This document shows positions 1-6,475 of a stretch of 6,532 nt of DNA, in pieces; the first letter of the stretch is position 1; each line of letters starts with the position of its first letter. A model generated the notes under the pieces. That model did no database searches, was not told where the DNA came from, and saw nothing but the letters and a program-made list of their open reading frames with translations. Source of the DNA: Candidatus Falkowbacteria bacterium CG02_land_8_20_14_3_00_36_14 (GTDB lineage Bacteria; Patescibacteriota; Patescibacteriia; Patescibacteriales; UM-FILTER-36-11); the NCBI GenBank assembly GCA_002781265.1, contig PETS01000129.1, positions 1 through 6,532 on the forward strand. The letters are read 5' to 3'. The position numbers and the translations under genes are program-made.

Positions 1-9
1 TTATCCACA
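1..9 (+). other. Perfect DnaA-box 9-mer
   Basis: TTATCCACA at the first base of the window is a perfect match to the DnaA box consensus TTATNCACA. It lies downstream of the operon's last gene, in what appears to be an intergenic region cut by the window edge. Only one perfect copy is visible, so neither an origin nor DnaA regulation can be claimed from the window alone. Confidence 0.35.
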
Positions 10-19
10 GAAGGTAGCT

Positions 20-48
20 TTGACTCTGCAACAGTACAATTATATCAT
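20..48 (+). promoter_or_regulatory. Promoter-like element pointing into pgsA-like gene
   Basis: On the plus strand TTGACT (20-25, five of six) is separated by exactly 17 bases from TATCAT (43-48, five of six). This is the closest match to a full sigma-70 type promoter that I found in the intergenic parts of the window, but it points rightward, against the operon. Its transcript would begin near position 55 and be antisense to the PgsA-like gene, with the inverted repeat at 61-89 at its 5' end. It may be real antisense transcription, or chance. Confidence 0.35.
39..47 (-). promoter_or_regulatory. Extended -10 element facing left out of the window
   Basis: On the minus strand the bases read TGATATAAT, a perfect extended -10 (TGn-TATAAT). 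No -35-like hexamer lies 16 to 18 bases upstream, where the bases belong to the end of the PgsA-like gene. If active it would drive whatever lies beyond the left edge in the same direction as the operon. It overlaps the -10 of the opposed element, so only one could be used at a time. Confidence 0.3.
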
Positions 49-55
49 ATTTTCT

Positions 56-664
56 TTATATGCCATAGGTGAGTAAACTGACTATGGCAAAGGCGATAGC
101 GGTATAGAGAGTGCCGGAAGCGACGGGCAGAAGAGCAGCCCAATTAAAAATAATAGACAGCAATAAAATTGATACGCCGACAACCTGCAAAATCATTTTT
201 ATTTTACCCCAAATATTGGCTTCTATTTTTCGGCCGGTAATTTTCCTGATCCAGGCAACAAAAATTATTATAACTTCAATGCCAATAATTATCATCGCAG
301 TCCAAAAATCTATATATTTAAGCACTATGATAAACACCATGGACCCGACCAGAATTTTATCCGCCAAGGGATCATAAGCTTTCCCCCACTCCGTTATTTG
401 GCTTCTGGCGCGCGCCATAGAGCCGTCAAGCATGTCTGAAAAAGCCACAAATAAAAATGCGAACAAGCCGATATAATATTCTTCGTAAAGCATTAATACT
501 ATCACTGCCGGTGTGGCAATAAACCGGAAAACGGTCAGGTGGTTCGGCTTGATATATTTTGGAAATAACTTTAATATGGTATTTGCCAAAATACGGTCAT
601 GCCAAAATATTTTGTCCGCTTTTTGATATTCATCGTGCGGCAAGGGCAATTGATTTTTTAACAT
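56..664 (-). CDS. pgsA: CDP-alcohol phosphatidyltransferase, PgsA-like
   Basis: This is an integral membrane enzyme that moves a phosphatidyl group from a CDP-activated lipid to an alcohol. The full family signature D-x2-DG-x2-AR-x8-G-x3-D-x3-D is intact: D77, D80, G81, A84, R85, G94, D98 and D102. These aspartates bind the metal ions and CDP. An N-terminal KPNHLTVFR (39-47) and a GKIKMILQ stretch (153-160) resemble phosphatidylglycerophosphate synthase, so glycerol 3-phosphate is the likeliest acceptor; other family members (inositol-phosphate or glycerol types) cannot be excluded. About five or six hydrophobic helices fill the rest, and the 202-residue length is normal for PgsA. The ATG is the only possible start because an in-frame TAA lies one codon upstream (668-670). 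No Shine-Dalgarno sequence is visible. It is the last gene of the probable operon, 26 bases after the glycosyltransferase gene. Its stop codon sits inside a perfect inverted repeat. Confidence 0.88.
   Translation of the reverse strand: MLKNQLPLPHDEYQKADKIFWHDRILANTILKLFPKYIKPNHLTVFRFIATPAVIVLMLYEEYYIGLFAFLFVAFSDMLDGSMARARSQITEWGKAYDPLADKILVGSMVFIIVLKYIDFWTAMIIIGIEVIIIFVAWIRKITGRKIEANIWGKIKMILQVVGVSILLLSIIFNWAALLPVASGTLYTAIAFAIVSLLTYGI
61..89. repeat. Perfect 8-bp inverted repeat at the operon's 3' end
   Basis: TGCCATAG (61-68) and CTATGGCA (82-89) are exact reverse complements around a 13-base loop. On the operon transcript this makes a stem covering the last codons of the PgsA-like gene and ending two bases before its stop codon's first T. 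What follows is A-rich (UAUAAAGAAAAU) rather than U-rich, so it does not fit an intrinsic terminator; on the other strand AAAGGCG follows, also not a terminator. It could protect the mRNA 3' end or structure an antisense RNA. Confidence 0.5.
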
Positions 665-690
665 AAATTATTTTTATAAATTCTTTATTT

Positions 691-2235
691 CTATCTGGCT
701 TTCGGAGTTACCCAGAACCCCATATATTTTCCCAGCATTAATCTAGTTTGAGCGTCCAGTCCGGGAATGGCGCCGAATACAATTATAGTAACGGGTAAAA
801 TCAGCCATTGGACTATCATAGTAAAATATTTAATCAATCCGTATTTTTTCGGCTTTTTAGGCAGAAGCAAAGTGGAAACAATGGCTGACAATACCAAGCC
901 GCCCATAGCGATGGTCATTAAGGTTCTGGTAATAAAAGGCAGATTGCTGGAAAGAACGGTAGCGCTGAATTTTTCGCCTCCTAAAATAATCGGTAACCAG
1001 CCGATGGCCCCAATAATAATGGCATTGGTCGCCCAGGAATGAAAACCGTAAAGCTGGACTAAAATGCGGTTGATAATTTTTCCCTTGGGCAATTGGCGCC
1101 AATTTTTTATAGTATTAAAAATCAAATAGGGCACATTTTCCACTCCCCATCCCCAGCGTTTTTGCTGTTTGTATAAATTTTTAATCGTCTTAATTGTGCT
1201 TTCATCCATGCAAACGTCCATTGATACCGGGAAATTCAGCGGTTCAACTCGATAATCGCATTGATAATATAAAAAACAGTGCCAGAATATCCTTGAATCT
1301 TCCGACACCATGGAGGTGGACCAAAAACCGATATCAACCAAAGCGCGCCACGTCATTGCATGCGATGAATAAGTAGCTAGCTTTTCCTGCCTAAGCTGCT
1401 GCATCATCTGCCAAAATGTATTTGACGAAGCCGCTACCCGGGCGAAAAAAGGCGCCTGCCAAATATTATTATGGTAGACCGGAATAGGCTGGTAGCTGGC
1501 GCGATAAGGATTAGCCACTGACAAAAATTTATGAGTTAAGCAAAAAAAATAACCGTGATAGATAACCGTATCAATATCAAATACGCTCACTAAAATTTTA
1601 TCATAATCCAGATGGTGGCGGTCGATGATTTCTTTCCGAGCAGTCTTGGCTGCCCAGGCCTGATTAGCTCCCTTGCCTTTTATTTCCCCGGCAATATTAT
1701 CAGGGTGGATGGTAATTAAAAAATTCCTGAATTTATAACCGTATTCTTCGGATATTATATCGGCTCTAACTTTTGCTTCCGCTCCGGCCCTTTGTTCAAT
1801 AGCCAATATTACAATCATCTTATCCAATGGATAGCCGTCGGCTATAATCGCGTTAAAGCTTGTCCTGATAACATCCAAGCTTTCATTGAATGTCGGAAAA
1901 ATTATCAAATGAATAATTTCTTCCCAATTTTTTATTTTATTATTAACAATAAAATTAATTCCTTTAACTTTTTTCTCCCAGTCAAATTTAATATTTTCCT
2001 TTAACCTCCGGTAGCTTATTAATAAATGCAGGCCGAGAAATATCACTAAAAGCAGCCAATAAACATCAAAGGCAATTATAAAATAAGCCACCCAGACCGG
2101 CTGGAAATAAGATAATATAATCAAGCTGATTAATGTTCCCCAAGATAGCAATCCAGGCATAATTTCTAAAAAACGGTATAAATTTTTTTCATTATTAAAA
2201 AGATCTGTCGCTTTACCGACTTTTAAATAATTCAT
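691..2235 (-). CDS. Membrane family 2 glycosyltransferase (processive type)
   Basis: This is probably an inner-membrane glycosyltransferase that adds sugars from nucleotide-sugar donors on the cytoplasmic face, for a surface polysaccharide or glycolipid. The GT-A catalytic domain is complete: PTFNE at 114-118, KGKGANQAWA at 186-195, the metal-binding DID at 220-222, SED carrying the probable catalytic base at 311-313, and QQKRW at 357-361, which is the Q(Q/R)xRW motif of cellulose/hyaluronan-synthase-like processive enzymes. Two hydrophobic helices precede the domain (about 31-51 and 52-74) and three follow it (about 396-418, 434-456 and 467-491), the usual layout for this group. The motifs do not reveal the sugar or product. 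An in-frame TAA at 2251-2253, with no ATG, GTG or TTG in between, fixes the ATG. The gene follows the PHP gene by 39 A+T-rich bases and precedes the PgsA-like gene, so both may serve envelope assembly. Confidence 0.87.
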   Translation of the reverse strand: MNYLKVGKATDLFNNEKNLYRFLEIMPGLLSWGTLISLIILSYFQPVWVAYFIIAFDVYWLLLVIFLGLHLLISYRRLKENIKFDWEKKVKGINFIVNNKIKNWEEIIHLIIFPTFNESLDVIRTSFNAIIADGYPLDKMIVILAIEQRAGAEAKVRADIISEEYGYKFRNFLITIHPDNIAGEIKGKGANQAWAAKTARKEIIDRHHLDYDKILVSVFDIDTVIYHGYFFCLTHKFLSVANPYRASYQPIPVYHNNIWQAPFFARVAASSNTFWQMMQQLRQEKLATYSSHAMTWRALVDIGFWSTSMVSEDSRIFWHCFLYYQCDYRVEPLNFPVSMDVCMDESTIKTIKNLYKQQKRWGWGVENVPYLIFNTIKNWRQLPKGKIINRILVQLYGFHSWATNAIIIGAIGWLPIILGGEKFSATVLSSNLPFITRTLMTIAMGGLVLSAIVSTLLLPKKPKKYGLIKYFTMIVQWLILPVTIIVFGAIPGLDAQTRLMLGKYMGFWVTPKAR

Positions 2236-2274
2236 ATTGCTTGATTCTATTTAACAAAACTAAAATTTTTAAAA

Positions 2275-3000
2275 TTATTTTTTAAATTTTATTATAAAAG
2301 GATATAACAAAAAAAATTTTATTCTGTCTAATATTATATATAAAAATAATTCGAATGTTTTTTTATCTGAAGAAATATTATAAAAATTATTATTTTTTAT
2401 AGCTTTAAAAATTGATTCTTTATCCAAATCGGCGGATTCAATCATAGTGTAATCAGTATTTAAATATTTTAAATTATGAATATCGGAAGTGGCTATAAAC
2501 GGCTTATTGAATTTTTTTGCTATTTGGCTAGCCTTATTATTTTTATTTATTCTTTTAGAATAATACCAAGAATGCTCAATGGCATCAAATAAATTAATAT
2601 TACTGACTAATTTTTTTATACCCATGGATTGCATTAATCCAAAATTAGGATGAGGGGCGATAATAAAAACATGGGGATTATTTTTTTTATAGGCCTTCAG
2701 CATCTGCATATTTTTGACTTCATTTATTTCTCGACCGCAATTTAGAACCAGCACATGATAAGATAAAAACAGCCAATGCCTGAATTTTAATTCAATTCCC
2801 GGGATTAATAAAATCCCCCGGGCTTTGGCATAGCTTCCGTAACTTTCCCGGTAGATAAATTTTTCATGGCCGGTTAAGGCTAACACTTTAAAATCAAAAT
2901 CTTTGGCCTTATTGATTAAATCAAATATGCAATAATTTATTTTAAATCCTTCAACCGCGTCTTCGCTTGTATGGGAATGCAGATTGGCTTTATATAACAT
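2275..3000 (-). CDS. PHP-domain metal-dependent phosphoesterase
   Basis: This is a PHP-fold protein, a family of trinuclear-metal phosphoesterases that includes histidinol phosphatase, trypsin-like YcdX and polymerase PHP domains. The expected ligands are in order: H8 and H10 in NLHSHTSED, D14, H45, E70 in IPGIE, H82, H117 in APHPN, and the DxH pair D173/H175 in SDIH. One departure is LTGH at 42-45, where most relatives have TDH; the His ligand is kept and the Asp before it is Gly. Residues 216-237 form a hydrophobic or amphipathic tail ending in Lys-rich KFKK, suggesting membrane association. The substrate is unknown: nucleotide, sugar-phosphate or nucleic acid are all possible. The ATG is fixed by an in-frame TAA at 3013-3015. 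It starts only 5 bases after the ATPase gene, which ends in a tandem in-frame TAA TAG, so coupling is likely. By hand count 2281-3000 is 201/720 G+C (28%), clearly below its neighbours. Confidence 0.82.
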   Translation of the reverse strand: MLYKANLHSHTSEDAVEGFKINYCIFDLINKAKDFDFKVLALTGHEKFIYRESYGSYAKARGILLIPGIELKFRHWLFLSYHVLVLNCGREINEVKNMQMLKAYKKNNPHVFIIAPHPNFGLMQSMGIKKLVSNINLFDAIEHSWYYSKRINKNNKASQIAKKFNKPFIATSDIHNLKYLNTDYTMIESADLDKESIFKAIKNNNFYNISSDKKTFELFLYIILDRIKFFLLYPFIIKFKK

Positions 3001-3005
3001 AGCTA

Positions 3006-4799
3006 TTATAATTTAACCGCTTTATTTTCCGATAAATTGCCTGCTTGCGGCTTTATGCGGACAGTATTTTTAAATTTGCCGGTATCTGCTTTTATTTTAT
3101 TATTTTGCTTGAAGCCGATAATATTCCCTTCGGCAATGGCTTTTTTAAGAGAAACTTCTTGCTGTTCGGACGCTAGGGCTTCAGTTGAAGTATCTATATT
3201 ATTTTTATAACTATATATTTTATTCAGCTCTTCTTTCTTGGTTTTTTTTCTATCAATCATTTCCAGCCTTTTTTCTTCCCGGATAATTGACAGGCAATTC
3301 TTGCAAAAAATCGGTCTGATGCCGTCAGGCACAAAAGAAACAGTGGTGGTTATGCCGCATTTTACGCATTGGACCTGATGTTGGTATATTTTATTATTAG
3401 TTATTTCACTTTTGGGGATTGGAATATTATTTATTTTTGGCTTATTTTTTTGTATGTTTCCTCCGCGATTAATATTTAATTTTGGTTTATCAGTATACAT
3501 TATTTTATTGTTTGCCTCTTGCCTGTCTTCATGCCATCGAGAAATTTTATCTTCTACAAGCTCCCGTCGGCTGGCATATCTTTCCCGCGATACATTTATT
3601 ACCTTTTCTTTATTGCCGGTTTTTTCCTTTTCGGTTAAAGGCGGCAATCCGCGGGCGGAAAACGGATCCGAGGCGATGCCGTCAATCATTAATTTTAAAT
3701 AACATTCATACTTGGGCAGATTGACAATATCTTCATTGGTGAATATGGGCATAAATTCAGGCATTAATTCTTCGGCATCGGCGGCTCCCACCCGGAAAAC
3801 TACCAGCGTGCCGACATTGCCGAATACTGCCGGCTTGACTGTTTCGCCCAATTGTTCTATATACTGATGAGCCATTATTAAATTCAAATGATATTTTCTA
3901 GCTTCGGACAATATACTGGCGAAAGATTCAGTAGTAAAATTCTGGAATTCGTCTATATATAAATAAAAATCTTTTCTTTCTTTTTCCGGCGAATCAACCC
4001 GGCTCATAGCCGCCAATTGAATTTTAGTAATCATCATGGCACCCATTAAGGCGGAATTATCTTCTCCAATCCGTCCTTTGCTTAAATTCATAATTAATAT
4101 TTTACTTTCATCCATAATTTCCCTGACATTAATGGATGATTTTACTTGTCCGATAATATTTCTAATCAAAGAAGTTGATAAAAACTGACCGACTTTATTC
4201 TGGATAGGCGCTACCGCTTCCGAAGCGAATTTATCCGCGTAGCCGGTAAACTCATTGACCCAAAATGATTTTACCACCGGATCTTTTATTTTCTCAACCA
4301 CTTTTTTTCTAAAAGCTTTGTCAGCCAGCATACGCGTGACTGCCAATAGGGTTGATCCGGGATAATCCAAGACGGCTAAAATAGTATTGCGCAAGATATA
4401 TTCAAGACGCGGACCCCAGGAATCAGCCCATAATTTTTGGAAGACGCCAATCAACCCGGATGCCACCAAATGCCTAAGCTGGGGGTCAACTTGTTCCACC
4501 ACATTAAAAGCTATTGGATATTCCATATCGCTGGGATTGAAATAAACGACATCATTGATTCTTTCCGAAGGAATATATTCTATAACTTTTTCCGCTAAAT
4601 CGCCGTGGGGGTCGACAACCGCTACTCCTTTGCCGTTTCTAATATCCTGAATAATCATATTTTCCAATACCGTAGATTTGCCCATACCGGTCTTACCGAT
4701 AAAATACATATGGCGGCGACGGTCGTCGATTTTAATCCCAAATTTTTTAAATTTATTGCGAAACGTAGTTTCGCCGAATATTGTTATTTCATTGTCCAT
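3006..4799 (-). CDS. VirD4/TraG-like translocase ATPase with zinc ribbon
   Basis: This is an FtsK/HerA-superfamily motor ATPase of the type IV secretion coupling-protein kind, expected to hydrolyse ATP to push DNA or a nucleoprotein through a membrane channel. Visible elements are Walker A GKTGMGKS at 35-42, the DPHGDL strand motif at 63-68 (family counterpart of DPKGE in VirD4), Walker B YLYIDEFQNF at 279-288, and a sensor-like MAHQY at 309-313. After about residue 390 a charged, Asn/Lys-rich linker leads to a zinc ribbon with C478, C481, C499 and C502, exact spacing CxxC-x17-CxxC, and then a basic tail. It has no transmembrane helix of its own, unlike classical VirD4, so the membrane protein encoded just upstream is the probable anchor. 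It begins 17 bases after that gene, in a different frame, and no Shine-Dalgarno sequence is present. The exact cargo (conjugative DNA, competence DNA, or protein) cannot be read from the sequence. Confidence 0.88.
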   Translation of the reverse strand: MDNEITIFGETTFRNKFKKFGIKIDDRRRHMYFIGKTGMGKSTVLENMIIQDIRNGKGVAVVDPHGDLAEKVIEYIPSERINDVVYFNPSDMEYPIAFNVVEQVDPQLRHLVASGLIGVFQKLWADSWGPRLEYILRNTILAVLDYPGSTLLAVTRMLADKAFRKKVVEKIKDPVVKSFWVNEFTGYADKFASEAVAPIQNKVGQFLSTSLIRNIIGQVKSSINVREIMDESKILIMNLSKGRIGEDNSALMGAMMITKIQLAAMSRVDSPEKERKDFYLYIDEFQNFTTESFASILSEARKYHLNLIMAHQYIEQLGETVKPAVFGNVGTLVVFRVGAADAEELMPEFMPIFTNEDIVNLPKYECYLKLMIDGIASDPFSARGLPPLTEKEKTGNKEKVINVSRERYASRRELVEDKISRWHEDRQEANNKIMYTDKPKLNINRGGNIQKNKPKINNIPIPKSEITNNKIYQHQVQCVKCGITTTVSFVPDGIRPIFCKNCLSIIREEKRLEMIDRKKTKKEELNKIYSYKNNIDTSTEALASEQQEVSLKKAIAEGNIIGFKQNNKIKADTGKFKNTVRIKPQAGNLSENKAVKL

Positions 4800-4816
4800 A
4801 TAATAATATAATATTT

Positions 4817-6346
4817 TTAAGCAAAGGGCAGGTTAGCCGGCGGATTATTATTTTTTATAATTTTTAAATCATTATTATCTTCGCCGAGCATTGTTCTATT
4901 TAATTCATTCCTAGGTATGTTGGGGCGAAATATATTATTTTTATTTTCGCTTTTTTTAATTTCCTCCGCCAGGTTCATTTTTTCTTCATTCGCAATTATT
5001 TTATTCAGCTGGCCCGTAACAATTTCTTCACTGACAGGCAAGCTCATAGGCGGTTCGCCTTTTTTCCCGGGCGTTTTTTGGATTAGAGGCGCTTTGACCG
5101 CGCTTTCCACCGGAAAATGCCAAAGAGTCGCCAGCTCTTCTATATTTAAAATACCCGGCCGGCGGCCGGCTTTATTGTCTCTTCTAATATAATTTCTGAC
5201 AATATTGTTTTTGCGGCGGTTAAGCCGGCCTTCTTTGAATAAATAGGAAACCGAGGTAGCGGTTCTATCCATATCTGGTTTTATATTGTTTAAATCCAGA
5301 GTCGCGAATTGTTTGATAAAGCCGACAAAGCCATTGACCACTTTCGGCTTGTTCATCACGTCTTTTTTCGCCAGATAAACCATTCTAATTTTACATTCAA
5401 AGCCGAGTTTGGAGACTTTTTCGTGGATTGCTTCCACCTGCTTTTTTTCTTTGGGCTTAAGATTAATCATTTTTAACACATCATCCTTTTCATCTTTTTT
5501 TATTTCTGAATCTTCCCCAAGCTTATAAATCTGCTGGCTAATAAATGTTATTAAATTCATTATATGGTCAATAATTTTGTTGCCCCAAGTGCCTTTATGA
5601 TTTTCCCCCAGTATTTTATTAACTTCTCTTTCATAAATATCGGGCCAATCAAATCCAATCGGTATAATAATAATTTGATACCATAACTGCTCGCCTTTAA
5701 TTAAGCTACTGCATAAATCCATCAGCGTAGCCATAGTATCCTTGAAGGGATAACCTTCGGGATCCAATTGATGTTCAAATTCCTTATAGGTTTTGATCGG
5801 ATAAGCGGAATTTCTTTTTTGGATAAATTCCGCTCCCCAGACATCATATTCATCATCGGGAAATCTGGTCGGCAGGCCTTCGGTGTAATCATTAACTTCA
5901 GTTATTTCCGCGTCCGAATATTGCGAATAAACGGCTGATTCCACCAAATTGCGGTATATTAAAGGCGTATGGATTAAAAACTGCGTATAGCCGTCAATGC
6001 TGACAATCTCCATACTGAAAGAAAGTTGGACTTCGCCTTCCCAATATTTTTTAATTAAATCATCTTGAGGCGCGGATGAATGAGCGCCGGCCAGATAAGA
6101 AAACATATTTTCTACCGCTTTCGGTGTCTGCTCATTCCCGCGCGGAATATCAATGGCCAATAATATGTATTTAATTCCTACCGTCCATTTTTTCCTAATA
6201 TAAAACAGCCATAATTCTTTTGCGCCCCATAAAAAAACAATGGCTATGGGAATCCAGCCGACAGTTAAAAAAATATCCAACATTATTTTATCAATGCTTT
6301 GATTGGCAAATTCGTTGAATGAAGTTAAATCAATGACAATATTCAT
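4817..6346 (-). CDS. DUF8128-like membrane anchor of translocase ATPase
   Basis: I recognise this as the uncharacterised family (DUF8128 as I recall it) found beside or fused to VirD4-like ATPases in Patescibacteria, archaea and some Gram-positive elements. One transmembrane helix lies near the N-terminus (about 24-50), followed by a long cytoplasmic part. Family-like stretches are IPRGNEQTPKAVENMF (67-82), EVQLSFSMEIVSIDG (105-119), LVESAVYSQY (134-143) and, near the end, LNIEELATLWHFP (400-412) and GEPPMSLP (430-437). In fused relatives the last two precede the ATPase domain; here about 70 Asn/Lys-rich residues follow and the chain ends. A charged segment at 276-312 may be a coiled coil. 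Its probable role is to anchor and regulate the ATPase encoded directly downstream; this is inferred from pairing, since no biochemistry is known to me. It is the first gene of the operon. The ATG is fixed by an in-frame TAG at 6365-6367 with no other start between. Confidence 0.75.
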   Translation of the reverse strand: MNIVIDLTSFNEFANQSIDKIMLDIFLTVGWIPIAIVFLWGAKELWLFYIRKKWTVGIKYILLAIDIPRGNEQTPKAVENMFSYLAGAHSSAPQDDLIKKYWEGEVQLSFSMEIVSIDGYTQFLIHTPLIYRNLVESAVYSQYSDAEITEVNDYTEGLPTRFPDDEYDVWGAEFIQKRNSAYPIKTYKEFEHQLDPEGYPFKDTMATLMDLCSSLIKGEQLWYQIIIIPIGFDWPDIYEREVNKILGENHKGTWGNKIIDHIMNLITFISQQIYKLGEDSEIKKDEKDDVLKMINLKPKEKKQVEAIHEKVSKLGFECKIRMVYLAKKDVMNKPKVVNGFVGFIKQFATLDLNNIKPDMDRTATSVSYLFKEGRLNRRKNNIVRNYIRRDNKAGRRPGILNIEELATLWHFPVESAVKAPLIQKTPGKKGEPPMSLPVSEEIVTGQLNKIIANEEKMNLAEEIKKSENKNNIFRPNIPRNELNRTMLGEDNNDLKIIKNNNPPANLPFA

Positions 6347-6434
6347 ATGATTATTATAAAATAACTATTCTTACCTAATATGAGCAAGTTAAATATTAAA
6401 ATTATATTTTTTCCATTTTATTTTTTCTTTTTTT

Positions 6435-6452
6435 ATTTTACCATATTTTACC
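6435..6452 (-). repeat. 10-bp-period direct repeat over the -10 region
   Basis: The 8-mer ATTTTACC on the plus strand occurs at 6435-6442 and again at 6445-6452, which reads as GGTAAAAT twice on the transcribed strand. The repeat period is 10 bases, about one helical turn, and one copy covers the candidate -10 box. It could be a regulator site presented on one face of the DNA, or two alternative -10 boxes. The unit is A+T-rich, so chance is possible. Confidence 0.4.
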
Positions 6453-6463
6453 TTTTTCGCCAA
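6435..6463 (-). promoter_or_regulatory. Candidate operon promoter (extended -10)
   Basis: Read on the minus strand, TTGGCG (6458-6463, three of six matches to TTGACA) is followed by a 17-base spacer and TAAAAT (6435-6440, five of six matches to TATAAT). TGG stands directly before the -10 box, giving the TGn extension that can compensate for a weak -35. Transcription would start near 6428, leaving a leader of about 80 A-rich bases before the first gene at 6346. It is the best-spaced candidate in this intergenic region. In DNA this rich in A+T, chance matches to -10 boxes are common. Confidence 0.45.
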
Positions 6464-6475
6464 ATTAATGTATTA

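Noticed and set aside
767..1042. Plus-strand open frames over the minus-strand genes (also 1194-1376, 1792-2004, 3412-3702, 4605-4811 and 4917-5192)
   Set aside because: Their products show no recognisable domain and lie fully or almost fully opposite well-supported genes with intact motifs, so they are antisense shadows.
2244..2272. Possible internal promoter before the glycosyltransferase gene (TTAAAA, 17 bases, TAGAAT on the minus strand)
   Set aside because: The -35 has only four matches, the region is almost pure A+T where such matches are common, and it would leave almost no leader before the ATG.
2291..2296. TATAAT on the minus strand near the end of the PHP gene
   Set aside because: A perfect -10 hexamer, but no -35-like bases lie 17 or 18 bases upstream and no TG extension is present.
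5155..5169. GC-rich perfect inverted repeat CCGGCC-GGC-GGCCGG inside the DUF8128-like gene
   Set aside because: It encodes the Ala-Gly-Arg-Arg-Pro run in frame, lies mid-gene and has no U-tract after it, so codon content explains it well enough.
6347..6358. TATAAT directly before the first gene, suggesting a leaderless transcript
   Set aside because: It lies only six bases from the ATG and no -35-like hexamer stands 17 bases upstream; the extended -10 further up is better supported.
6391..6409. AAATAT/ATATTT inverted repeat in the leader
   Set aside because: Only 6 bp, all A+T, expected by chance in this composition and too weak to fold stably.
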